From Proteobacteria bacterium HN_bin10 (GTDB lineage Bacteria; Pseudomonadota; Alphaproteobacteria; Caulobacterales; Aquidulcibacteraceae): 21,528 nt of DNA. Both the position numbers and the translations under genes were made by a program. Below are positions 14,316 through 21,528 of the stretch, piece by piece; positions within the stretch are counted from its first letter, which is position 1; the number at the start of each line of letters is the position of its first letter. Location of the stretch: positions 8,512 to 30,039 of the forward strand of contig LWDN01000031.1 of NCBI GenBank assembly GCA_002083515.1, given 5' to 3'. Below the pieces are notes generated by a model that did no database searches, was not told where the DNA came from, and saw nothing but the letters and a program-made list of their open reading frames with translations.

Positions 14316-15392
14316 TCAAACCGGCGGGCGGATCGGCGCCGGCGCCGCGGGATTGAGATAAGCGCGCAGCTCGGTCCAGGGAATCGCCACTTCGACGCCC
14401 TCGGCCGGATCGGCGTAGGTCCAGCCGGTCATCGATTGCGGCGGGAAGATCAGCACCAGATTGCGTTCGGTGATCAGCCACAGATGCGGCTTGGTGGCGG
14501 TTTCGTAGACATCGCGGCGCGGCGGCGGCGGATAATCGGGCAGCTGACGCTGAATCTCGGCGAGCGCCCGCGCCGAAATGAAGTCGCGCCAACCGGAATC
14601 GGCGCGAAACACATCGGCTTCGGTCAGCGGCCGCCCATCCGTCATCAGCACGGTAATGACGCGGATGGTCTTGGCGACGTTGGCGAGCGTCGGTCCGTCA
14701 TAACGGGAATCGAAACGCACCGAGATCAGTTCGGGGCCGGCAAAGCCGATCCGATAATCGACGTTTTCATTGACCGCGTCGGCGAGCGCGTATTGCGGCT
14801 GCTGGGCGACGAGGTCGTTGAAGCGGCGAATTTCAGGCGTCTGCGGCCCGTCGATGCGGGGAAAGCGGATGTCGCGTTCGATCGGGTCGATATCGGCGCC
14901 GCCCATATTGGCGGCGATCTCGGCCGAGATCGGCGCCGCGTCGACCAACTCCATGCGCTGGAAGGTGTAGCCGCCGATCTCCTGGACCGTGTTCTGCGCA
15001 TCGCGCGCGCGGGCGCGGAACTCGTTTTCGAGACAACGCTGCTGTTCAGGCGTCGGCGCTGCGTCCGGATCGACGATGCGGCAGCTGACGCGCGCGGCTT
15101 CGCGCCAACGGTTCTGATTCTGGACCAGAAGCTGCGCGCCCGCGTCCGACACGCTGGCGGACTCCGCCACCAATGCCTCACGCACCTGATTATCGAGTTG
15201 GGCGAGCGCGCGATTGCCGCACACGTTCTGGGCGAATGCGCCGGCATCCTCGCCGCACACGTCGAGCGCGGCGGCGACGCGCTCGGCCGAACTCGCTTCA
15301 GTCTTGGCGCCGTTGGCGGCGTCGTTGCAGGCGATAAGCGCAAGCAGCACGGCGACCGCGCCGGCTCTGCTGTTCGCGCTGCGCACAGGCAT
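14316..15392 (-). CDS. Lipoprotein with LprI-like N-domain and DUF3298 (RsiV-like) C-domain
   Basis: This 358-residue protein has a lipoprotein signal ending in LIAC (C22). Residues about 40-135 resemble the LprI/DUF1311 domain: two Cys-X-Leu-type helices (CGEDAG...VCGNRALAQLDNQV, NRWREAARVSC, QQRCLENEFRARARDAQ), with Cys positions suited to disulphides. From about 160 to the end is a DUF3298-like domain with RFDSRYDG, LTEADVF and, near the C-terminus, LVLIFPPQSMTGW and IPWTELRAYL. LprI-type domains inhibit lysozyme in some bacteria, and DUF3298 occurs in RsiV, a lysozyme-sensing anti-sigma factor. An envelope role linked to lysozyme or peptidoglycan is therefore a reasonable guess. ATG at 15392 follows GGAAGG; the frame upstream is not signal-like. 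It is divergent from selO. Confidence 0.8.
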   Translation of the reverse strand: MPVRSANSRAGAVAVLLALIACNDAANGAKTEASSAERVAAALDVCGEDAGAFAQNVCGNRALAQLDNQVREALVAESASVSDAGAQLLVQNQNRWREAARVSCRIVDPDAAPTPEQQRCLENEFRARARDAQNTVQEIGGYTFQRMELVDAAPISAEIAANMGGADIDPIERDIRFPRIDGPQTPEIRRFNDLVAQQPQYALADAVNENVDYRIGFAGPELISVRFDSRYDGPTLANVAKTIRVITVLMTDGRPLTEADVFRADSGWRDFISARALAEIQRQLPDYPPPPRRDVYETATKPHLWLITERNLVLIFPPQSMTGWTYADPAEGVEVAIPWTELRAYLNPAAPAPIRPPV

Positions 15393-15504
15393 TTTGTCCC
15401 GCCTTCCTCTGCCAACAATGAGTGCCACAAACCGCAGCGCGCGTCACGCGCGAACGCGCAACATGCTGCATGACTTCGGCGCCGCAGGCGAATAGATCAC
15501 ACGA

Positions 15505-16917
15505 ATGCGCGCGCCCTACCAACCCGATCCTCTGTTCGAGAAACTCGGGCCGGAATTTGCCGACCCGGTGGCGGCGGCGCGATTTCCACAGCACGTGTTG
15601 CGCTGGCGGAACCAGGATTGGGCCGAACGCGTCGGGCTCGGCGATTTGAGCGATGCAGCCTGGGCAGCGCACTTCGCCCGCTTCGAGCCGCTGCCGAACA
15701 ACATGCCGGCGCCGCTGGCCATGCGCTATCACGGCCACCAGTTCCGCACCTACAATCCCGACATCGGCGACGGGCGCGGCTTCCTGTTCGCGCAATTGCG
15801 CGACGGCGCCGGCCGGCTGCTCGATCTCGGAACCAAAGGCTCCGGCCAAACCCCCTATTCCCGCTTCGGCGACGGGCGGCTGACGCTCAAGGGCGGCGTC
15901 CGCGAAGTGCTCGCCGCCGGCATGCTGGAGGCGCTCGGCGTTTACACCTCCAAGGCGTTTTCGCTGTTCGAGACCGGCGAGGCGCTGACCCGCGGCGACG
16001 AGCCCTCGCCGACGCGGTCCTCGGTGCTGGTGCGGCTGTCGCACAGCCACATCCGCTTCGGCACGTTTCAGCGGCTGGCGTTCTTCGAGCGGGCGGACCT
16101 GATCCACACCCTGATCGAGCACGTCTGCGCCGCTTACTATCCCCAACATCTCGACCTCTCCGGCGAAGCGCGCGCTGCCGCGCTCTTTGGCGAGATCGCC
16201 GCCGCCAGCGCCCGGCTTGCGGCGAGCTGGATGGCGGCGGGCTTCGTCCATGGCGTGCTCAACACCGACAATCTCAATGTCACCGGCGAGAGCTTCGATT
16301 ACGGGCCATGGCGGTTCGTGCCGGTCAGCGATCCAAGTTTCACCGCCGCCTATTTTGACGAAACCGGGCTCTACGCCTTCGGCCGCCAGCCGGAGGGGGT
16401 GTCGTGGGCGCTGGCGCAACTGGGCGGCGCGCTCAGCCTCGTCTGTCCGGCGCCTTTGCTCGAAGCCGAGCTGCAGCGTTTCGTTCCGGCGTATCAGACC
16501 GGGCTGCGCGACGCGCTGTTCGCCAGATTGAATCTGGAGCGCGGTGCGTTCGAACCCGATCTCGCGTTCACCTCGGCGCTGTTCGGCTGGCTGACCGAGA
16601 CGCAAGCCAGCTGGGATCAATTTTTTCACGACTGGTTCGCCGGCGAGGCGAGCGCTGCGCGCGCCGCCGCCAGTCCGCAAGCGGGGCTCTACGCCAAGCC
16701 CGCGTTCACGCCGATCCGCGCCGGGCTTGAAGCGCGCACCAAAGCCGGCGCGGCGCCGACGCATCCCTACTTCCAGCGCGCTGCGCCGCACACGATGCTG
16801 ATCGAGGAGGTCGAGGCGCTGTGGGCGCCGATCGCCGAACGCGACGATTGGTCGATGTTCGAGGCGAAGCTGTCGCAGATCGCAGAACTGCGAGAAGCGC
16901 TGGCGCAGCGGACTTGA
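15505..16917 (+). CDS. selO: Protein adenylyltransferase SelO (YdiU family)
   Basis: This 470-residue pseudokinase-fold AMPylase has TKGSGQTPYSRFGDGR (K111 and downstream) for the inverted ATP site. HGVLNTDN (249-256) and DYG (265-267) supply the catalytic D255, N256 and metal-binding D265 at the spacing known from Pseudomonas SelO. It transfers AMP to Ser/Thr/Tyr of target proteins, with a proposed role in redox homeostasis. The ATG at 15505 is the first possible start after an in-frame TAG. The ribosome site is weak. The stop codon TGA lies in the right arm of the inverted repeat (GCGCAGCGGACTTGA), so the natural C-terminus may have been replaced; the Cys-containing tail I recall from E. 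coli YdiU is absent. Confidence 0.93.
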   Translation: MRAPYQPDPLFEKLGPEFADPVAAARFPQHVLRWRNQDWAERVGLGDLSDAAWAAHFARFEPLPNNMPAPLAMRYHGHQFRTYNPDIGDGRGFLFAQLRDGAGRLLDLGTKGSGQTPYSRFGDGRLTLKGGVREVLAAGMLEALGVYTSKAFSLFETGEALTRGDEPSPTRSSVLVRLSHSHIRFGTFQRLAFFERADLIHTLIEHVCAAYYPQHLDLSGEARAAALFGEIAAASARLAASWMAAGFVHGVLNTDNLNVTGESFDYGPWRFVPVSDPSFTAAYFDETGLYAFGRQPEGVSWALAQLGGALSLVCPAPLLEAELQRFVPAYQTGLRDALFARLNLERGAFEPDLAFTSALFGWLTETQASWDQFFHDWFAGEASAARAAASPQAGLYAKPAFTPIRAGLEARTKAGAAPTHPYFQRAAPHTMLIEEVEALWAPIAERDDWSMFEAKLSQIAELREALAQRT

Positions 16918-17066
16918 AATCGGAATGGTTTTCGGGGCGGGCAGGGTTTCCGATTTCAAGTCCATAAGCTGCGCCAAAGCCCATAGGTTTTACAGCATCT
17001 CATGTGCGTCAAATGCGACAAGCATCGCCCCAGCCTGTGGGTCGCATTTGACGCACGATGCTGTAG
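16903..17066. repeat. Right arm of the large inverted repeat pair
   Basis: This is the reverse-complement partner of 14127-14292. Part 2 comes first: GCGCAGC (16903-16909), GGACTTGAAATCGGAA (16910-16925), its complement (16948-16963) and, after ATAA, GCTGCGC (16968-16974). Part 1 follows (16990-17066), with ends TTACAGCATC/GATGCTGTAG and inner TGCGTCAAATG/CATTTGACGCA. The order, orientation and even the 4-nt bulge (TTAT/ATAA) are mirrored. It overlaps the last five codons of selO. The rest of the gap to 17123 holds nothing recognisable apart from the next gene's ribosome site. Confidence 0.85.
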
Positions 17067-17123
17067 GGCTTCACGGAACAGTCGCACGGGCGCCATAAGC
17101 TCGCGGGACTTCGGGGATCGAAC

Positions 17124-19144
17124 GTGGCGCCACACATCAACGAACTCATTGCCTCACGCCGAACATTGCTCGGCGGCCTAGCCGGCCTGCCGCTGCTGCA
17201 ACTCGGCGCCTGCGTCACGCCGGCGGCGGCGGACTTCGCCTCGATTCCCGCCACCACCGCCGACACCATCTCGCTGCCGCGCGGTTACAGCTGGCGCACG
17301 CTGATCGCGTGGGGCGACGCCCTGTTCGAGGACATGCCGGTGCGCGCCGATCTCGACGCGCTGACCCGAAGCGAACAGGAACGCCGCTTCGGCCAGAACA
17401 ACGACATGCTGGCGCTGTTTTCGGCGACCTTCGCCTTCCCGCCGCGGAAGGACCAGGATCGCTTCATCCTTGCGCCAACAACGAATATGCCCAGCTTGAC
17501 TTGGTGTTCCCCAGTCTTGCGCGTCCGCAAGACGCGACGCCGGCGCAGTTCGAAGCTTTGTTTGCCGCCGTCGGCGTCAGCATCGTCGAGATCGAGCGAA
17601 CGGGCGCCGATTGGCGGGTGCGGCGCAATCCAGCGCCCGGTGAGGGCCACAATCGCCGGATCACGCCGTTCACGCCGGTGCATTTTCACGGCCCGGCGGC
17701 GCAGCATCCGTGGATCGCGGCGGCTGCTGCACTCGTCAATCGCGCCGAGCCCGATCGCGGCGACGGCCCGGCCGACGCGGTGCGCTGCGGCACGCTCGCC
17801 AATTGCGCCGGCGGCCAGACGCCGTGGGGCACTTATCTGACGGCCGAAGAAAATTTCGAAGGCTTCTTCTTCGGCAGCGACAGCGATCTCGACGGCGCGC
17901 GCCGCGACCCCGCCCTGGCGCTCGACGCCGCCAGCTTCGCTTATCCCGACAGCCCCGCCGCAGCCGCGCCGCTGGCACCGCGCCACTTCCGCATGGCGGA
18001 AAATCCGCATGGGCCGGCGCTTTATGGCTGGATCGTCGAGATCGATCCTTACGATCCGAAATCGACGCCGAAGAAGCGCACCGCGCTCGGGCGCAAGCGC
18101 AACGAGTGCGCCACCACCGCGCTCACCGCCGACGGCCGCATCGCAGTCTATACCGGCGACGATCAGCGCAACGAGCATGTCTACAAATTTGTGTCGCGCG
18201 GCCGCTTCGATCCGGCCGATCGCGCCGCCAACATGGATCTGCTCGACGACGGCGATCTCTATTGCGCGCAATTCCTGGAGGACGGCTCGGGTCGCTGGCT
18301 GAAGATCAACGCGGAGACCGCCAACGCCGCGGCGCACGCCGCCGGCTCGCCCATCCGCTTCGCCGACGAGGCGGACGTGCTTATGCGCGCCCGCATCGCC
18401 GCCTTTTTGCTTGGCGCCACGCCCATGGATCGTCCGGAGGACGTCGCCGCCTTGTGCGACGATGCCTGGCGCGGCCAGGGCGTGGTTTTGATTGCCTGCA
18501 CCAATAACAGCGAGCGCGGCTTCGCCCGCCCGGGCAATCCGCGGCGCGAAAGCGAGCAGCCAGAGCGCGCCCAGGACAATCTGCCCGGACACATCGTCCG
18601 CATCGACGAAGCTGGCGGCGATTGCGGCGCGGAACGCTTCAGCTGGGACGTGTTCGCGCTGGGCGGCGACCCCGAGGCCCGCGCGCTGACCGCGCCCGTG
18701 CGCGGCGGCGCCGCACAAGCTCATGTCTCGACCCGGCTCGACGGCGTCGCGGTCAATGCCGGCGCGCGCTTTGCGTGCCCGGACAATCTCTGCATCGACT
18801 CGCATCATCGCGTGTGGATCGCCACCGACGGCAATGACGGGGTGTTCGCCGATTGCAATGACGGCGTCTTCGTCGCGCCGCTCGACGCGGACGGTCCGCG
18901 TCCGATCAAGCGCTTTCTGGTAGGGCCGGTCGGCGCCGAGATTTGCGGACCGACGATGGCGCCGGACGAGCGGGCCTTCTTCTGTTCGATTCAACACCCC
19001 GGCGCCAGCACTGTCGAGGGCGTGAACTTCGCCGAACTTCGCTGGAGCGGCGCAGCGGCGCCCTCGAACTTTCCCGATGGCGGCGACGCCTTCCCGCGCT
19101 CGGCCGTCATCGTCATCACCCGTGACGACGGCGGCGCGATCTAG
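17124..19144 (+). pseudogene. PhoX-family phosphatase (DUF839), Tat lipoprotein, frameshifted near 17470
   Basis: The first frame gives a Tat signal (SRRTLLGGLAG) with a lipobox LGAC (C30), then normal mature sequence to DRFIL at about 17470. There the protein continues in another frame as CANNEYAQLDLVFPSL, the PhoX NHEY-type block. One missing base in CCTTGCGCC restores a single reading frame of about 673 residues. Downstream PhoX signatures are intact: CAGGQTPWGTYLTAEENFEG, RKRNECA, YTGDDQRNEHVYKFVS, MDRPEDV, PDNLCIDS, and a C-terminal GPVGAEICGPTMAPDE and SIQHPG. PhoX enzymes are Ca/Fe-dependent exported phosphatases. The GTG at 17124 has GGGGA 6 nt upstream. Either the gene is recently broken or the base was lost in sequencing; the rest shows no decay. 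Confidence 0.85.
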
Positions 19145-20970
19145 CTTCGCCGCACGAAGCCGTCCTTGTGCATGAGCCGCGCGACATCCAGCGCCGCGCG
19201 CACCTGCACCACGTCATTGTTGCGGTCGGCTTCGCTCAGCGCCTCCCAGCCGACGAGCTTGTCGTGCGCCATCAGATCGTTGTTGCGCGCTTCGCCTTGG
19301 CCGGTCGGGCGCCAGCCTGACATGAGCCGCTCGGCCATCCAGCGATCGTGTTCGGTGCGCGCCATTTTCTCCATCAGCTCAGCCGGCACGGTCGGCGCCG
19401 TGTCGCCTTTCTCGCCCTTGGCCGCCGGGCGCCAGCCCGCGTCCCAGAGTTTCACCGGCGCCGAGTCTGCGACGGCGCGATTGGCGGCGCGATAAGTCTC
19501 GAGCGTGTCGCTCCAATCCTTCATCGCCGACTGCAGCTCGCGCATGCTGACCTCGTCGCGCTGGCCGAGACCCTTATTGTAATGCTCATGCGCGATCGCC
19601 GCGCCTTGATCCAGCGCGCCATCGACGATGCGCGCGCGGGTGGCGTTGATCTGGTGCGCGCCGAACGCCTGCAGATAGGCATCGAGCTCCTCGGTCTCGT
19701 CACCGCGCGCATATTGCTGCGAGAATTCCGACTGGCTGGTCTCGCGCATGAAGATCGGCGCCGGCCAGCGCCCGCCATGATTGCAGGCGCGCTTCAGGGC
19801 GATGGCGAGATGGATGTTGCCGGGATCGGCGCCGGTCGACACCACGATGGCGGTCGGCTTGCCGCGCTGTTGCTCGACCGCATCGAGCAATTCCGCCCCG
19901 ATCGAAGCCGCGTCCCAATCGAACGGCAGGAAGGCGATGTCGGCGCTCCAGACGTGCGGATGCGCGAACGCTTCGCGATGGCGGGCGCGGAAGCCCGCCT
20001 CGACCGCCTCGTGCGCCGGCGCCAGCACGGTGAGCCGCGGCGGCGCGAAATGCGCAGACCACAAACTCATCAGCACACGCTGCGCCACCGCTTCGGCGGC
20101 GGCGTCGAAGCCGAAGAATACGATGTGAAGCCGCTCCTGGCCCAGCTGCTGCGCGAGCGACAGCAAGGTCTGGCTCTCTTTTTGGATCAGCGCGCGCGCG
20201 GCCATTTCTTCGAGCGAGAACGGCTTCGGATCGATCGGCGGCGCCGCCGGCTTCTTCTTGCGCATCTGCGCCGAGCGCATTTCGCGCGCTTCCTTCAGCA
20301 GCATCGGCGAACGGGTGGCGACATGCACGCCGATCGGCGGCTTGCGCTTGGCGTCGCCGACGAGACGCCGCACCGCGGCTTCGATCTGCAGATTGGCGGT
20401 GTCGTCCGGTTCGAACGCCACCACGTGGGCGGCGTGGTGCGCGCGCGCCGTGCGCAGCGTCTCGGGATGGGTGGCGTCGCCCTCGAGCACGATGACGCCT
20501 TTGCGCCGCAGGCCGAGCGCGGTTTCGTCCGCCAGCCCGTCGGCGATCATGATCACCGAATCCTTGCGCCGGCGGCAATCCTGCGCCAGCGACAGCGCCG
20601 CCGGACTATCGCCGGCCACGACGATGTGGCGCGCCGCGCCAAGATTAAAAAGACGCGCCAGCGAGCGCCCCAACTGGCCGGAGAACGCAAACAGCAGACC
20701 GACCACAGGTGTGGCGATGGCCGCGAAGCGCACCACCTCGCGCAACGGCTCGGCGGCGTTGAAATATTCGTCCCACATGCTGACGGCGCCCAGGGTGCGA
20801 TAGATGGCTTCGGTCGGCCCCTCGCTCCACCACAGCGCGAGGCCGCCGACGATCCACACTAACGTCAGCAGGATGACGACGCCCCAGCGGAACACGCCGG
20901 CCTGCGTGTGCGACAGCGCGGTCAGGCTCGCGGCCGCGCGCGACCAGAAGTTGGCGTATTTCTGCGCCAT
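19141..20970 (-). CDS. Membrane protein with TrkA-N/RCK-like and RyR domains
   Basis: This 609-residue protein has two N-terminal membrane helices (about 30-48 and 80-97). A Rossmann TrkA-N-like domain (from HIVVAGDSPAALSLAQD at about 115) is followed by a second alpha/beta unit starting LHIVFFGFDAAAEAVAQ. The C-terminal RyR domain (about 538-600) reads EHDRWMAERLMSGWRP...LVGWEALSEADRNND; the preceding YRAANRAVADSAPVKL is the linker usually seen before it. No TXGYGD potassium filter lies between the helices, so it is not an ordinary K+ channel. ATG at 20970 has AAGGG 7 nt upstream; the frame reaches 21105, but that extension is translated palindrome. It probably senses a nucleotide or other small ligand at the membrane; the ligand is unknown. 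Its stop overlaps the convergent PhoX stop. Confidence 0.85.
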   Translation of the reverse strand: MAQKYANFWSRAAASLTALSHTQAGVFRWGVVILLTLVWIVGGLALWWSEGPTEAIYRTLGAVSMWDEYFNAAEPLREVVRFAAIATPVVGLLFAFSGQLGRSLARLFNLGAARHIVVAGDSPAALSLAQDCRRRKDSVIMIADGLADETALGLRRKGVIVLEGDATHPETLRTARAHHAAHVVAFEPDDTANLQIEAAVRRLVGDAKRKPPIGVHVATRSPMLLKEAREMRSAQMRKKKPAAPPIDPKPFSLEEMAARALIQKESQTLLSLAQQLGQERLHIVFFGFDAAAEAVAQRVLMSLWSAHFAPPRLTVLAPAHEAVEAGFRARHREAFAHPHVWSADIAFLPFDWDAASIGAELLDAVEQQRGKPTAIVVSTGADPGNIHLAIALKRACNHGGRWPAPIFMRETSQSEFSQQYARGDETEELDAYLQAFGAHQINATRARIVDGALDQGAAIAHEHYNKGLGQRDEVSMRELQSAMKDWSDTLETYRAANRAVADSAPVKLWDAGWRPAAKGEKGDTAPTVPAELMEKMARTEHDRWMAERLMSGWRPTGQGEARNNDLMAHDKLVGWEALSEADRNNDVVQVRAALDVARLMHKDGFVRRS

Positions 20971-20984
20971 GGCGTTTCCCTTCT

Positions 20985-21032
20985 GCTCGCCCTCGATGGG
21001 CGAGCTGTCAGCGCGCGATAGCGCGATGACAG
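20985..21032. repeat. Tandem palindromes upstream of the RyR-domain gene
   Basis: Two hairpins adjoin and share one base. GCTCGCCC-TCGAT-GGGCGAGC is 20985-21005. CTGTCA...TGACAG is 21005-21032, with an inner CGCGC/GCGCG. They lie just before the ribosome site of the RyR gene on the minus strand and could form leader structure or be dispersed repeats. The rest of 20971-21188 holds one more weak hairpin (about 21104-21123) and no gene. Confidence 0.6.
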
Positions 21033-21188
21033 AGTGGGTGATAGCGTCATTGTTCGCGGAAGTCGCCCCACCCGCTCCGTCGGGAACTGCGTTCGGGGCG
21101 GCCACTCGCCATTGATGGCGGGTTAGGCGCCAGCCTCGCGCAAAGCGGTTGCCGGCAGCGCGCGATTTGCCTAGCTAGCCCGCTGTGC

Positions 21189-21265
21189 GGCCCCGTAGCT
21201 CAGCTGGATAGAGCAGCTGCGTCCTAAGCAGACGGTCGGGAGTTCGAATCTCTCCGGGGCCGCCA
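21189..21265 (+). tRNA. tRNA-Arg (anticodon CCT), CCA encoded
   Basis: The 7-bp acceptor GGCCCCG/CGGGGCC is perfect. The D arm is GCTC/GAGC. The anticodon loop GTCCTAA gives CCT (positions 34-36, U33 present). The T arm GGGAG/CTCTC has loop TTCGAAT. Discriminator G and CCA are encoded. It reads the rare Arg codon AGG. The first anticodon-stem pair (G27-A43) is mismatched, and loop position 32 is G rather than the usual pyrimidine; both are slightly unusual. Confidence 0.95.
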
Positions 21266-21274
21266 CTCCGCGCC

Positions 21275-21524
21275 GGGTGACACACACGCACCGCGCAAGC
21301 GGCGCCAGCGTGCGGGTCGGGTGACACACACGCACCGCGCAAGCCGCGCCAGGTTCGCGCGAGCGATCGGGGTGCGTGTGTGTCACCCCTCGGACCCCTC
21401 GGACCGCCGGCGCCCTCGCCGGCACGGCGCTATCTCTCCAAAGTGGAGCGCGCGACCTCCGGTCGCGCATGCGTCGCCGGAGGCGCCGCGCTCCATACGG
21501 TGTCTACCGGGTGACACACACGCA
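21275..21524. repeat. GGGTGACACACACGCA repeat cluster downstream of tRNA-Arg
   Basis: Two direct copies of a 26-nt unit starting GGGTGACACACACGCACC lie at 21275-21300 and 21319-21344, spaced 44 nt start to start. An inverted copy (GTGCGTGTGTGTCACCC) is at 21372-21388. A shorter direct copy is at 21509-21524. The second and inverted copies could form a 17-bp stem with a 36-nt loop. Between the last two copies sits the second copy of the GGACCGCCGGC/GGAGCGC repeat. No gene is visible between the tRNA and the window end. Confidence 0.8.
21401..21494. repeat. Second copy of the palindromic repeat found after epmA
   Basis: Positions 21401-21423 match 11230-11252 exactly over 23 bp, including the GCCGGCG-ccct-CGCCGGC hairpin. 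Then TGGAGCGCGCG (21444-21454), GCGCATGCG (21465-21473) and GCGCCGCGCTCC (21483-21494) repeat the order seen at 11273-11320, with different filler between. It sits inside the GGGTGACACACACGCA cluster, suggesting one repeat landed in or beside another. Confidence 0.75.
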
Positions 21525-21528
21525 TCGA

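Noticed and set aside
14211..15473. Large plus-strand open frame opposite the LprI/DUF3298 gene
   Set aside because: Its N-terminus is translated inverted repeat and the rest is the antisense of a gene with clear signal peptide and domains.
15298..16977. Large minus-strand open frame opposite selO
   Set aside because: High GC keeps the antisense frame open; selO on the plus strand has all catalytic motifs.
21275..21388. CRISPR array
   Set aside because: Only two direct 26-nt copies with an 18-nt spacer plus an inverted copy; spacing and orientation are wrong and no cas genes are present.
21171..21470. A 99-codon minus-strand open frame across the tRNA and repeats
   Set aside because: It is the antisense of tRNA-Arg plus repeats; the translated product is a familiar artefact of tRNA regions.

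Overview
The window looks like 21.5 kb of chromosome from a high-GC alphaproteobacterium. The base composition, GTG/TTG starts, a cobalamin-riboswitch-controlled uptake operon, a KamA-type EF-P lysine aminomutase, a SelO without the usual Cys-rich tail and several families of GC-rich palindromic repeats all fit. The order Caulobacterales (Hyphomonadaceae-like) is my best guess, but the sequence alone does not prove it. Genes are densely packed, and many overlap by 1 or 4 nt.

Layout. 1-902: the 3' end of an unidentified gene, then a two-gene HepT/MntA (HEPN nuclease plus minimal nucleotidyltransferase) toxin-antitoxin pair with intact motifs on both sides. 1059-3328: LemA and a DUF2207 membrane protein, overlapping by 4 nt. 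3331-5415: a MarR regulator divergent from a class-C beta-lactamase-like serine hydrolase lipoprotein with C-terminal TPRs; a perfect 11-bp inverted repeat lies in the shared promoter. 5501-8230 (minus strand): a cobalamin riboswitch followed by btuF-btuC-btuD. 8304-9987 (minus strand): efp, an AAC(3)-I-like acetyltransferase, a small acidic hypothetical and arsC, tightly packed. 10209-12892 (plus strand): epmA, a GNAT acetyltransferase and epmB. With efp, these supply EF-P plus the two enzymes that make and attach beta-lysine. 12897-14090: an MFS exporter. 14127-17066: a pair of about 165-bp inverted repeats enclosing an LprI/DUF3298 lipoprotein gene and selO. 17124-19144: a PhoX-family phosphatase gene with an apparent 1-nt frameshift. 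19141-20970: a two-TM, TrkA-N, RyR-domain protein. 21189-21265: tRNA-Arg(CCT), followed by a cluster of GGGTGACACACACGCAC repeats.

The most unusual feature is the number of palindromic repeats and how closely they sit against genes. Paired inverted hairpins lie directly upstream of epmA and again, in frame, inside epmA. A different palindrome is read through in the N-terminus of epmB. One arm of the 165-bp inverted repeat supplies the stop codon of selO, and heptamer repeats form the end of the MFS gene. The window therefore offers several candidate cases of repeats becoming coding sequence, two of them in the same EF-P modification pathway.

All calls come from reading the sequence and from remembered family features. 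No database search was run.
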